A stretch of DNA of 64,000 nucleotides from Azospirillum sp. TSO22-1 (GTDB lineage Bacteria; Pseudomonadota; Alphaproteobacteria; Azospirillales; Azospirillaceae), in assembly GCF_003116015.1 (NCBI RefSeq), contig NZ_LGQZ01000015.1, positions 20,195 to 84,194 on the forward strand, read 5' to 3'. Positions 33,943 to 42,741 of this stretch are shown here, one piece after another. Under the pieces are notes generated by a model that saw nothing but the letters and a program-made list of their open reading frames with translations, did no database searches and had not been told where the DNA came from. The translations under genes and the position numbers were made by a program. The stretch's first letter is position 1. Each line of letters starts with the position of its first letter.

Positions 33943-36660
33943 TTACCAGCCGGACTCCGGCCGCTCCAGGCGGATCCCGGCCGGGACCTCGATGGGTTCG
34001 CGGAAGACCCGCTCCCCGACCTCGAGGTCGCCGGGCAGGTCGAGGTGCGCCGGGATGTCCCGCTCCAGCGCGATGCCCGCGGCCTCGCGGAACAGCTCGC
34101 GGTGGATGCGCGACCAGCCGTACAGCTTTTCCCCGTCCATCCCCGCCTCGCGGGCCAGCTCGAACACCATCGGCATCAGCAGGGCGTGCCAGCGCATGCG
34201 GTGGCGCGTCCAGCTGTTGTGGGCGTTGCCGACGATGCCGATCGGCGCGAACCACCAAGCCGGCGTGTGGCGGTAGTTGTCGAGGATGATCCGGGTGGTC
34301 GGCACCGACTCCACCAAGTCGATGAACGGCACCCCGGTGAACGGGTGGTTGAAGCACGCCGCCAGGATGTCCGAGCGGAAGATGATCGCGTAGACCGCGG
34401 TGAACAGGTTGTCGTGCTCGCCGGCGGCCTTGCTGACCGGGTACAGGCCCGACGGCATCGGCTCGGGCGCCAGCGGCTGGCGCTCGCGCACGAAGATGTC
34501 GGCGCTGTCCATCGGGCTGAAGGCGGCGCGGTGGTAGACCCCGAAATTGACCACCCCCAGCGGCAGCGCCGGCTCCTCGCGCAGGACGCGCAGCACCTCG
34601 GCCAGGGTCTCGGGCATGATGTAGTCGTCGTCGCCGGTCACCCAGACGTGCCGGCTGCCGCGCAGCATCGAGCAGACCCGCAGGTTGCCCAGCATCCCCG
34701 TGTTGGCACTGTTGCGGTGGAGCGTGCACTGCGGGTTGCCGGCGAACTGCTGCAGCCGGGCCCAGCTGTCGTCGGTGGACGCGTTGTCGACCACCACCAG
34801 CCGCACCTCCGGGCCGTAGGGGGCGATGGCCTCCAGGACCCAGCGGGCGTTCTCGCAGACGAAGGCGGCGCGGTTGTAGGTGGAGATGACGATGGACAGC
34901 CGCGCCGCCGGGGCCTCGCTCTCGGCCTGCCAGCGGCGGGCGAGCCCCATCAGCACGCGTTCGTCGTCGGCCCACCGCATCCGCTCGGCGCGGCGGCCGG
35001 CCAGCTCCTGCAGCGCCCGGCACAGCCCGGCCTCCATGGCCTCCGCGTCGGCGTCGCGCACGATGCGGGTCGGCAGCAGCCGCGGCCAGCCGTCCTCGCG
35101 CGCGGCCTCGACGAAGGCGCGGTAGGCCTCCTCCGAGCGGAACGCCGCGGCGTCGGCCGCGTACAGCAGGGCGCGCGCCGCCGCCGGCAGGGCGCGCAGC
35201 TCCTCGGCCGAGCCGGGGAAGGCGGCGCCGGTCAGGCCGGCGGACTCCGCGGACGGCAGCAGCGCCGCGGCGTCGAGCGCGCGCGGCAGGGAGACGAAGC
35301 GGACCGGTGTCGTGCCGACGGTGGCCTCGCGGACGCGGACTCCGGCGGCCGGCTCGGCCTCCGGCGGGCGGACCGCCGCCAGCGCCTGCTGCGCCCGGGC
35401 GTCGGTGTCCTCGATCAGCCGGACGACGTCGGCGGCGTAGTCGCCCCAGGTGCGCAGGCGGCGCTCGGCGATCTCGGCGCACAGGCGCTCGCGCAGGGCG
35501 GCGTCGCCGGCCAGACGGCGGATCCCGGCGGTCAGCGCCTCCTGGTCCTCGACGTTCACGGTCAGGCAGCCGCCGCCCTCGGCGATCTCCGCCATCGAGC
35601 CGAAGTTCGCGGTCAGGCAGGGGACGCCGCGCGCCACGCTCTCGGCGATCGGCAGGCCGTAGCCCTCGTCGTTGGAGGCGAAGACGGTGAACAGCGCGCG
35701 CTGGTAGCAGTCCTGGATGAACGCTTCGCTGCTGTAGTCGCAATAGGTGATGTTGGGGTTGGCATCGACCTGCCTGTGGAACTCCAGCGCGCTGTCGGGG
35801 TGCAGCGAGCCGATGACCACCACCTTCAGCCGCGCCACCGCCGGGTCGGCGGCGGCGGCCTGGTTGAAGGCCTTCAGCACCTCGACCTGGCGCTTGCGCG
35901 GCTCGACGGTGCCGACCATCAGCACCGTGTCGCGCTGCCCGTCCTCCGGCGCCGGCAGGGCGACGCGCTCGCCCTCCGGCAGGGGGACGGCGCGGATCCG
36001 GGCGGTCACGCCGTCGGCGTCCACCCCGCCCTGGGCGTAGAAGTCGGCCAGCACCGTCCCGACATGGTGCGAGATCGGGACGATCAGGTCGCTGCGGGCC
36101 AGATCGATGCTGTAGCGCAGGTGCGGCGGGCGGTAGGTCTGGTAGTGCGGGTTGGTGACCGGGATCAGGTCGTAGAAGACGCTGGCCACCCGCACGCCGT
36201 AGTCGCGGCACTGCGAGATCACGCGGGCGAACGTCTCGTTGCCGTCGGGCAGGTGGTAGGCGATCTCCGGGAACACCAGCCAGTAGCGCTTGCCGGGGTC
36301 GAGGGTGGCGGAGAAGCGGTCGTTGACGCGCCCGGCGTACGGGTTGACCCGCACCCCGGCGGGCAGGGTGCGCGCGCGGAACAGGGACTCCAGGTCGCGG
36401 CGGTCGAAATAGCCGAGCTGCCCCTGCGTCGTGTCCCACTTGACGAAGTCCACCGGGGCGACGCCGGACAGGCGCCGGGCCAACTCCACAGTCACGCGGT
36501 GGATGCCGGAGCGGCGCTCGGTGGCGGCGGTCGACTGGGCGAACAGAAGAATGTGGAGCGGGAGGAGGCCGTTTCCGCCGCCCTCAGCCGGCCGGCCGGC
36601 GCTCTCCTGCGACGCCGAGGACCGCGGACGTGGAGTGGTGTCGAGTACCGCAACGCTCAT
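33943..36660 (-). CDS. Bifunctional GT4-GT2 glycosyltransferase fusion
   Basis: This is a 905-residue protein. Residues about 35-430 are GT4 (HILLFAQSTAATERRSGIHRVTVELARRL, TVLMVGTVEPRKRQVEVLKAFNQA, ALFTVFASNDEGYGLPIAESVARGVPCL). A linker of about 150 residues leads to a GT2 domain at about 590-860 (LSIVISTYNRAAFVCENARWVLEAI, VVVDNASTDDSW, HVWVTGDDDYIMPETL). The GT2 part resembles the one in the gene at 39298 (ASTDN or ASTDD, NVGMLGNL or NTGMLGNL, and the LHENLFTAIY-like EHDNLFTAVY). ATG 36660 has AGGGA ten bases upstream. It is the first gene of the leftward operon. Confidence 0.9.
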   Translation of the reverse strand: MSVAVLDTTPRPRSSASQESAGRPAEGGGNGLLPLHILLFAQSTAATERRSGIHRVTVELARRLSGVAPVDFVKWDTTQGQLGYFDRRDLESLFRARTLPAGVRVNPYAGRVNDRFSATLDPGKRYWLVFPEIAYHLPDGNETFARVISQCRDYGVRVASVFYDLIPVTNPHYQTYRPPHLRYSIDLARSDLIVPISHHVGTVLADFYAQGGVDADGVTARIRAVPLPEGERVALPAPEDGQRDTVLMVGTVEPRKRQVEVLKAFNQAAAADPAVARLKVVVIGSLHPDSALEFHRQVDANPNITYCDYSSEAFIQDCYQRALFTVFASNDEGYGLPIAESVARGVPCLTANFGSMAEIAEGGGCLTVNVEDQEALTAGIRRLAGDAALRERLCAEIAERRLRTWGDYAADVVRLIEDTDARAQQALAAVRPPEAEPAAGVRVREATVGTTPVRFVSLPRALDAAALLPSAESAGLTGAAFPGSAEELRALPAAARALLYAADAAAFRSEEAYRAFVEAAREDGWPRLLPTRIVRDADAEAMEAGLCRALQELAGRRAERMRWADDERVLMGLARRWQAESEAPAARLSIVISTYNRAAFVCENARWVLEAIAPYGPEVRLVVVDNASTDDSWARLQQFAGNPQCTLHRNSANTGMLGNLRVCSMLRGSRHVWVTGDDDYIMPETLAEVLRVLREEPALPLGVVNFGVYHRAAFSPMDSADIFVRERQPLAPEPMPSGLYPVSKAAGEHDNLFTAVYAIIFRSDILAACFNHPFTGVPFIDLVESVPTTRIILDNYRHTPAWWFAPIGIVGNAHNSWTRHRMRWHALLMPMVFELAREAGMDGEKLYGWSRIHRELFREAAGIALERDIPAHLDLPGDLEVGERVFREPIEVPAGIRLERPESGW

Positions 36661-37122
36661 GCGACCATATTCCCTGAGATACCTTACAACCGGAGTCGAC
36701 AGCCGTCGCGGACCTAAAACAGGTTTTCCCTGGAGAAGCAAGGATCCGGCAAGGCCACGGCATCCTCCTCGCCATGCCGGCGCCAGACGCTAGCGATCTT
36801 CCCCCGTGCATTCAACTGTAGCCTAACGGAAAACCACCCCGTCCCGGCGCGGGGCGGGGCACGTTGCTGTTGGTGTGCGGGATGGAATTGCTCTATACCC
36901 TGCACGGCTTGCCGGAGAGGCCCGGCGGGAACGGCTTCGCGAGTTCGAGGTGTACGGGGTGCGTTGCGACAATGTATACAGACGCTCCAGGCTCGGCGCG
37001 GCCATTCCACCGGCGGGGGAGAGCCCCGTTTCGCGGCCGGCCTTCCTTCCGCAACCGGGCCGCAGCCCCGTGGACGGCAGGCAGGCGGGCATCGCCCGCG
37101 CATAGCCCGAAGCACTGAATTC
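36661..37122. other. 462-bp divergent intergenic region upstream of the ABC exporter
   Basis: This separates the leftward GT4-GT2 gene from the rightward exporter. It holds a weak promoter-like pair TTGGTG (36870-36875) and TATACC (36894-36899) with an 18-base spacer on the plus strand, an 8-base palindrome TGTATACA (36973-36980), and a CGGCAT/ATGCCG inverted repeat near 36760-36785. The region is AT-richer than its surroundings around 36680-36720 and 36800-36835. Open frames here lack family similarity. I see no convincing gene. Confidence 0.45.
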
Positions 37123-37977
37123 ATGACCATCGAAGCGAAAGACAGCATGCTCGCTCCCGTCGCTCAGACCCCGGCCGGGCGGCCCCGCCGCTCACGCACG
37201 GAGGCCGCGCTGCACGACATCGCCGACGGAACGCGACGGTGGTGGATGTGGACGGCGATGTCGTGGCAGGACATCCTGCAGCGCTACCGCGGTTCGGTGC
37301 TGGGGCCGTTCTGGCTGACCCTCAGCATGGCCATCGCCATCCTGGCGCTCGGCTTCCTGTATTCGGAGCTGTTCCGCCTCGACGTCCGCACCTACCTGCC
37401 CTACCTGTGCATCGGCCTCGTGATCTGGACGCTGATCGCGTCGCTCCTGCAGGACGCCTGCTCCACCTTCATCGGGGCGGAGCAGATGGTGCGGCAGATC
37501 AAGTTGCCCTACAGCGTGCATGCCTACCGCGTCGTCTGGCGCAACCTGATCATCGCCGCGCACAACATCGTCGTGTACGTCGGCGTGGTGATCCTGTTCG
37601 ACCTCAAGCTGAGCCTGGTGTCGCTGATCGCGGTGCCCGGGCTGCTGCTGATCCTGTTCAACGGCTTCTGGGTCTCGGTCATGCTGGGCATGATCTGCAG
37701 CCGCTTCCGCGACGTGCCGCAGATCATCGCCAGCCTCATCCAGATCGCCTTCTTCGTCACGCCGATCATTTGGAGCCCGGACCTGCTGGAGCACCGCATC
37801 GGGTTCGCGCACTGGAACCCGCTGTTCGGCTTCATCGACCTGATGCGCGCCCCGCTGCTGAACCAGTACCCCCACCCGACCTCGTGGATCACCACGCTGC
37901 TGGTGACGGCGATCGGGGGGACCGTGTCGTTCCTCTTCTTCGCCCGTTTCCGGGCCCGCATCCCCTACTGGGCGTAA
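37123..37977 (+). CDS. wzm: Polysaccharide ABC exporter, permease subunit
   Basis: This is 284 residues of the ABC-2 type (Wzm/KpsM/TagG). After a cytoplasmic N-terminus, WQDILQRYRGSVLGPFWLTLSMAIAILALGFLYSELF leads into the membrane domain with about six hydrophobic spans. MICSRFRDVPQIIASLIQIAFFVTPIIW and HWNPLFGFIDLMRAPLL are strongly typical of this family. ATG 37123 is chosen; ATG 37147 is an alternative that would shorten the tail by eight residues. The ATPase partner starts three bases after the stop. Together they export an undecaprenyl- or lipid-linked glycan across the inner membrane. Confidence 0.93.
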   Translation: MTIEAKDSMLAPVAQTPAGRPRRSRTEAALHDIADGTRRWWMWTAMSWQDILQRYRGSVLGPFWLTLSMAIAILALGFLYSELFRLDVRTYLPYLCIGLVIWTLIASLLQDACSTFIGAEQMVRQIKLPYSVHAYRVVWRNLIIAAHNIVVYVGVVILFDLKLSLVSLIAVPGLLLILFNGFWVSVMLGMICSRFRDVPQIIASLIQIAFFVTPIIWSPDLLEHRIGFAHWNPLFGFIDLMRAPLLNQYPHPTSWITTLLVTAIGGTVSFLFFARFRARIPYWA

Positions 37978-37980
37978 CCG

Positions 37981-38760
37981 ATGGCCTCCATCAGCTTGAA
38001 CGACGTCACGGTCGAGTTCCCGATCTACCAGAGCGGCGGCCGGTCCCTGAAGCGGGTGCTGCTCGACGCGGGCACCGGCGGCCGGCTTGGGCGCGACGGC
38101 AGCAACCGCGTGCTGGTGCGGGCGCTCAGCAACCTGACGGTCGATGTCGCCCACGGCGAGCGCGTCGGCCTGATCGGCGGCAACGGCGCCGGCAAGACGA
38201 CGCTGCTGCGCGTGATCTCCGGCATCTACGAGCCGGCGCGCGGCGAGGTCGCCGTCAGCGGCCAGGTGTCGCCGCTGCTGGACGTCGGGCTCGGCCTCAA
38301 CATGGAGGCGTCGGGCTACGAGAACATCTTCCTGCGCGGCCTTTACATGGGCATGCGACCCTCAGAGATCCGCGAGCACGCCCGCGAGATCATCGATTTC
38401 ACCGAGCTCGGCGACTACGCCGCGATGCCGGTGCGCACCTATTCGGCGGGCATGCTGCTGCGCCTGTCCTTCGCGGTGGCGACCTGCGCCAACCCCGAGA
38501 TCCTGGTGATGGACGAGTGGGTGCTGGCCGGCGATGCGCACTTCCTGGGCAAGGCGCGCCGCCGGCTGGAGATGTTCATCGACCGCTCGAGCATCCTGGT
38601 GCTGGCCACCCACACGGAATCCCTGCTGGAGGAGTGGTGCACCAAGCTGATCCTGCTCGACCGCGGGTCGCTGGTCGCCGTCGGCTCGCCGAAGGACATG
38701 ATCCGGCTCTACCATGAGCGCGCCGCCGAGAAGGCGGCCCTGCAGCCGGCGCCGGCCTGA
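37981..38760 (+). CDS. wzt: Polysaccharide ABC exporter, ATP-binding subunit
   Basis: This is 259 residues. Walker A GGNGAGKTTLLRV, the signature helix YSAGMLLRLSFAVAT, Walker B EILVMDEW with the GDAHF continuation, and the switch His in LVLATHTESLLEEW are all present. The protein ends soon after the nucleotide-binding domain. It therefore lacks the long C-terminal carbohydrate-binding domain of O9a-type Wzt and resembles KpsT or the short TagH/RfbE-like forms, so chain-length sensing by Wzt itself is not expected. Confidence 0.94.
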   Translation: MASISLNDVTVEFPIYQSGGRSLKRVLLDAGTGGRLGRDGSNRVLVRALSNLTVDVAHGERVGLIGGNGAGKTTLLRVISGIYEPARGEVAVSGQVSPLLDVGLGLNMEASGYENIFLRGLYMGMRPSEIREHAREIIDFTELGDYAAMPVRTYSAGMLLRLSFAVATCANPEILVMDEWVLAGDAHFLGKARRRLEMFIDRSSILVLATHTESLLEEWCTKLILLDRGSLVAVGSPKDMIRLYHERAAEKAALQPAPA

Positions 38761-38806
38761 TCCCGTCCCGACCCAGCCAGCCCTCCGCCAGCCAGCCAAG
38801 CACCCC

Positions 38807-39301
38807 ATGACCGGCCAGCCCCCCCTGTCCCGTCCCACTGTTCCCGATGCCGCCGACCTGCTCGCCCGCATCGGCCGGGTGCGGGCCGGGCGTACCGAGG
38901 TGCTGCCCGAGGGGACGGCGCCGGCCGCCGCGGCGCCATCCACCACGCTGCGCCCGCCGCCACCGGGCGAGAAGCGGGCGACACGCGTCGGCGAGTTGGA
39001 CATCCGGCGCCGGGTCTATCTGGTCACCGAGTTCCTCGGCTACAGCGACGCCGACTTCGTCCGCAACGCCCACATCGCCATCCTGAAGCGCCTGCCCTAC
39101 CCGGCCGAGGCCAAGCGCCGCGTCGCCGACCTGCGCCGCGACGGCGGTCGCGGGGCGCTGCTGTGCCGCCTGCGCTTCTCCTCGGAGGGGCGGCGCACCG
39201 GCGTCTGGCTGTGCTTCCTGCTGCCGTGGTTCGGCATTGACCTGCTGCGCAGCGCGGTGACGCGCCACCGCCGGCCGCTCGCCGACGGCCCTCGCCGATG
39301 A
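38807..39301 (+). CDS. DUF4214-like small protein
   Basis: This is a 164-residue protein. The N-terminal 60 residues are Pro/Ala-rich and poorly ordered. The segment from about 66 to 125 (YLVTEFLGYSDADFVRNAHIAILKRLPYPAEAKRRVADLRRDGGRGALLCRLRFSSEGR) is a recognisable match to the DUF4214 pattern found beside or fused to glycosyltransferases and RTX-like proteins. A short hydrophobic stretch (WLCFLLPWFGIDLL) follows. It lies between the exporter and a GT2 gene, with a four-base overlap to the latter. Function unknown. Confidence 0.75.
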   Translation: MTGQPPLSRPTVPDAADLLARIGRVRAGRTEVLPEGTAPAAAAPSTTLRPPPPGEKRATRVGELDIRRRVYLVTEFLGYSDADFVRNAHIAILKRLPYPAEAKRRVADLRRDGGRGALLCRLRFSSEGRRTGVWLCFLLPWFGIDLLRSAVTRHRRPLADGPRR

Positions 39302-41319
39302 CCTCCACCCCGCTCTACGTCCTGTCAGCGCCGCCAGCCCTGGCGCAGGCCCTGACCGGGCGTGGATTCGCCGTGCAGCCGGTCCGCTGGGACGCCGAAC
39401 GCCACACCCTGGTGGCGGCATCCGGCCCGTCCTCATCGGGAGAGCCGCTCCACGTCGGCCCCGGCGCAGCGCCGGCCCTGCAGGATCGCTGGCTCCTCGC
39501 CGCCGCCGCCGAAGACCTGCCGCCGCTGGCGGCCTACGCCCGCTGTTACGGCCTGCGGCTAGCAGCGCTCGGAGGGGAGGACCGGGGCGGGCTCGCCGAC
39601 CTCGTTCTGCCGCCCGGTGACGACTGGGCGGTGGCGGCCGAAGCCCTGGCGGATCATACCGGACTGCGCTGGCTGGCCGTCTGGAGCGCCACGGCGGAGG
39701 CCCCGGAGGCCGCGCTGCCCGGCCTCGGCCCGGCACTGCGGCGGCTGGGCGTGGCCCTGGCCGGTTGGCCGGCGCCGGAGCCGCCAGCGGTTTCAGGAGG
39801 CCTGCCGGCGGACTGGGTGCTGGTGCCCGACCAAGCCTGGGCGGACCGTCCCGGAGCCGTCCGCGGCATGGTGGACGAGGCCCACGCCCGCGGCTTTCGC
39901 GTCGCTTTCCTGTGCCGCGGCGGCAGTCTGCCGGCGTGGCCCCCGGACGGCAACGACCCGGCCACGCAGGCGCGCGTCGAGCTACTGGCGGCGCTGGCCG
40001 ACGCCGACGCCGTGCTGACCGACTCCGAAGCCGCCGCCGCCGCGCTGCTCGCCGCCGGGCGCCGCCTGTTGCCCAAGCTGAACGGCCTGTCCTGGCGGGT
40101 GGCGGCGTGCCCGCCCCCGGCGGAACCGGCCGATGGGGTCAACTCCGCGGCATGGCGGGGGCACGCCCGCGCCGTCGCCGCGGCGCTGGTCCGGCGCGCC
40201 CCGGCGACCGCACCGATCGCCGTACCGGCCGATGATACGGACAACGGCGCCGGCCGGCCGGTGCTGACCATCGCGATCACCACCTACAACCGCAGCGTCT
40301 GGCTGGCCGCCAGCCTGCGCCGCGTGCTGGAGCGGACCCGCCCCTACGCCGACGCGGTGGAAGTGCTGGTGTGCGACAACGCCTCGACCGACAACACGCC
40401 GTCGGTGGTCGCCCGTTTCGCCGGGGAGCCGCATCTGCGCACGCACCGCAACCCGGTCAACGTCGGCATGCTGGGCAACCTGGGCGTCACCGCGCGGCTG
40501 GCGCGCGGCCGCTTCGTCTGGCTGCTCGGCGACGACGACCTGTTGGTGGACGGCACGGTGGAGGACGTGCTGGAGGGCATCCTGCGGCACCCCGACATCC
40601 ACATGGTCTATCTGAACTACGCCTGCACCGGCCTGAAGACGCCGCCGGCACCGGAGGACGAGGACGCCCTCGTCCGTTCCGCCACCCCCGTCGCCGACGG
40701 CGGGCCCAACCGTTACGTGCCGGCACTGCGCACGGTGGCGGCGCTGCACGAGAACCTATTCACCGCCATCTACACTTGCATCTTCCGCCGCGACCACGCA
40801 CTGCTGGCCTACGGGCAGGACGTCGCCGGCCCGCCCTTCTCATCGCTGGAGTGCAGCGCGCCGTCGGCCCCCTACGCGCTCAAGGCGCTGCTCGGCCGGC
40901 CGGCCTACTGGGTGGGGCGGCCGGGGCTGGTGGTCAACCTCAACGTGTCGTGGAAGGAGCACGGCCTGCTCTGGCTCCTGGAGCGGATGCCGGAGCTGTG
41001 CGACCTCGCCGAGAGGATGGGCGCGGATCCAGCCGGACTCGACGCCTGCCGTGCCAATCTCTGCCGCGCCGCGGCGGAGAACGTGCGCGCGCTCTACTTC
41101 TCCGCCGGCGCGGCCGCGCGGCGAAATTTCTCGTTGGCAAGGCTACTCGAACGTTGTAAGCACCTCGACGATTTTCGGTACTATCAGGTTCCACTTCTCT
41201 GGGACCTGTACAGGCGTGCGCATTCGGCGGGGCTCGCCGCAGGCGAACCGCCTCCCGAAGAGCTCTTCGCCCAATACGGGCTGCCGATCGGCGAGGCGCA
41301 GCTTTCCCGTCACGGCTGA
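39298..41319 (+). CDS. Glycosyltransferase with C-terminal GT2 domain
   Basis: This is a 673-residue protein. Residues 1 to about 300 look like a divergent GT-B-like half (LYVLSAPPALAQALTGRGFAVQPVRW, DADAVLTDSEAAAAALLAAGRRLLPKLNG). Residues about 320-580 are GT2 (VLTIAITTYNRSVWLAASLRRVL, VLVCDNASTDNTPSVVARFAG, FVWLLGDDDLLVDGTVEDVL). The GT2 part is closest in style to that of the gene at 33943. The composition becomes less GC-rich over the last 200 bases. Substrate unknown. Confidence 0.88.
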   Translation: MTSTPLYVLSAPPALAQALTGRGFAVQPVRWDAERHTLVAASGPSSSGEPLHVGPGAAPALQDRWLLAAAAEDLPPLAAYARCYGLRLAALGGEDRGGLADLVLPPGDDWAVAAEALADHTGLRWLAVWSATAEAPEAALPGLGPALRRLGVALAGWPAPEPPAVSGGLPADWVLVPDQAWADRPGAVRGMVDEAHARGFRVAFLCRGGSLPAWPPDGNDPATQARVELLAALADADAVLTDSEAAAAALLAAGRRLLPKLNGLSWRVAACPPPAEPADGVNSAAWRGHARAVAAALVRRAPATAPIAVPADDTDNGAGRPVLTIAITTYNRSVWLAASLRRVLERTRPYADAVEVLVCDNASTDNTPSVVARFAGEPHLRTHRNPVNVGMLGNLGVTARLARGRFVWLLGDDDLLVDGTVEDVLEGILRHPDIHMVYLNYACTGLKTPPAPEDEDALVRSATPVADGGPNRYVPALRTVAALHENLFTAIYTCIFRRDHALLAYGQDVAGPPFSSLECSAPSAPYALKALLGRPAYWVGRPGLVVNLNVSWKEHGLLWLLERMPELCDLAERMGADPAGLDACRANLCRAAAENVRALYFSAGAAARRNFSLARLLERCKHLDDFRYYQVPLLWDLYRRAHSAGLAAGEPPPEELFAQYGLPIGEAQLSRHG

Positions 41320-41386
41320 GTTGAAAGCGTTGGGACAATCCGGACGGATTGCCGTAATAAGGTGGAATGCGAGCGGCCTTCGCTGC

Positions 41387-41425
41387 AAGGCAGGCGACGC
41401 AAGGCAGGCTTAGACGTAAGGCAGG
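41387..41425 (+). repeat. Three direct AAGGCAGG repeats before a GTG start
   Basis: AAGGCAGG occurs at 41387-41394, 41401-41408 and 41418-41425. The last copy ends five bases before GTG 41431 and resembles a ribosome-binding site. A CAATCCG/CGGATTG palindrome lies upstream at 41336-41351. Confidence 0.6.
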
Positions 41426-41430
41426 TGATT

Positions 41431-42675
41431 GTGACCGATCCCGTTGGCTACCAGAAAATCGACGCGTGCCGCGTCAGTGGAAGTCCCAACCTGATTTCCG
41501 TGCTCAATCTGGGTCATCAGGCGCTGACCGGCGTCTTCCCGAAGAGCCGCGACGAGAACGTCACCGTCGGCCCGCTGGAGCTGCTCTGGTGCCCGGACAG
41601 CGGGCTGCTGCAACTCGCCCACACCTTCGACGCCGGCGAGATGTACGGCGACAACTATGGCTACCGCTCCGGCCTCAACCAGTCGATGGTGCGCCATCTG
41701 ACGCAGAAGATCCGCCACCTCCAGGCCGTGGCGGACCTGCAGCCGGGCGACGTCGTGCTGGACATCGGCAGCAACGACTGTACCTCGCTCAAGGCCTACA
41801 CCACGCCGGGTCTGCGCCGCATCGGCATCGACCCGACGGGCGCCAAGTTCCGGCAGTACTATCCGGAAGACGTCACCCTGGTGCCGGACTTCTTCTCGGC
41901 CGCCAACTTCCGCTCAGTGGAGAGCCGGCAGGCGAAGATCGTCACCTCGATCGCCATGTTCTACGACCTCGAGCGGCCGATCGACTTCGTCGAGCAGATC
42001 GCCCAGGTGCTCGCCGACGACGGCGTCTGGCACTTCGAGCAGAGCTACATGCCGTCCATGCTGCGGCTGTGCTCCTACGACACCATCTGCCACGAGCACA
42101 TCGAGTACTACTCGCTGAGCGTCGTGAAGAAGATGCTGGACCAGGTCGGCCTGGACATCCTCGACGTGCAGATGAACGCCATCAACGGCGGCAGCTTCGC
42201 GGTGACCGCGGTCAAGCGTTCCAGCACCCGCCCGCGCAACCGCGCGGTCATTCAGTGGATGCTGGAGCAGGAGGAGCGGATGGGCCTGCACACGCCGGCC
42301 CCCTACCGCGACTTCGAGGAGCGCGTCTACCGCCACCGCGCCGACCTCACCCGGCTGCTGCAGGGCCTGGTCGCCGACGGCAAGCGCGTGCTCGGCTACG
42401 GCGCCTCCACCAAGGGCAACGTCGTGCTGCAGTTCTGCGGCCTGTCGGAGAAGGAGATCACCGCCATCGCGGAGGTCAACCCCGACAAGTTCGGCTCCTA
42501 CACCCCCGGCACGCACATTCCGATCATCTCCGAGGAGGAGGCGCGGGCCATGCAGCCGGACTATTTCCTGGTGCTGCCCTGGCACTTCAAGGACGCCATC
42601 CTGGCGCGCGAACAGGAGTTCATCGCGCGCGGCGGCAAGATGATCTTCCCCTTCCCGGAGATCGAGATCATCTGA
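41431..42675 (+). CDS. Sugar C-methyltransferase-type SAM methyltransferase (Methyltransf_13/14 architecture)
   Basis: This is 414 residues from GTG 41431, behind the third AAGGCAGG. The N-terminal segment (DACRVSGSPNLISVLNLGHQALTGVFP and LLWCPDSGLLQLAH) corresponds to the zinc-binding domain of NDP-sugar C-methyltransferases, but each expected CxxC pair has Ser at its second position. VVLDIGSNDCTSLKAY is SAM motif I. CHEHIEYYSLSVVKKML contains the catalytic His/Glu/Tyr region. GYGASTKGNVVLQFCGL and the C-terminal IPIISEEEARAMQPDYFLVLPWHF are the Methyltransf_14 domain. It probably acts on a keto-sugar nucleotide. A start further upstream is possible but adds unmatched residues. Confidence 0.9.
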   Translation: MTDPVGYQKIDACRVSGSPNLISVLNLGHQALTGVFPKSRDENVTVGPLELLWCPDSGLLQLAHTFDAGEMYGDNYGYRSGLNQSMVRHLTQKIRHLQAVADLQPGDVVLDIGSNDCTSLKAYTTPGLRRIGIDPTGAKFRQYYPEDVTLVPDFFSAANFRSVESRQAKIVTSIAMFYDLERPIDFVEQIAQVLADDGVWHFEQSYMPSMLRLCSYDTICHEHIEYYSLSVVKKMLDQVGLDILDVQMNAINGGSFAVTAVKRSSTRPRNRAVIQWMLEQEERMGLHTPAPYRDFEERVYRHRADLTRLLQGLVADGKRVLGYGASTKGNVVLQFCGLSEKEITAIAEVNPDKFGSYTPGTHIPIISEEEARAMQPDYFLVLPWHFKDAILAREQEFIARGGKMIFPFPEIEII

Positions 42676-42684
42676 CGGACCGGC

Positions 42685-42710
42685 GGGGGCGGCCACACCG
42701 CCCCCTTTTT
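42685..42710 (+). terminator. Rho-independent terminator
   Basis: There is an eight-pair GC stem (GGGGGCGG and CCGCCCCC, five-base loop CCACA) immediately followed by TTTTT, ten bases after the C-methyltransferase stop. It is the only textbook intrinsic terminator I found, and it separates the exporter segment from the next genes. Confidence 0.88.
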
Positions 42711-42741
42711 CGTCCCGTCCCGCATATCTCCCGGCAGCGGC

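Noticed and set aside
36964..37122. Longer N-terminus for the ABC permease starting at 36964
   Set aside because: The added 53 residues are Arg/Gly/Pro-rich without similarity to Wzm proteins, and ATG 37123 gives the usual family length.
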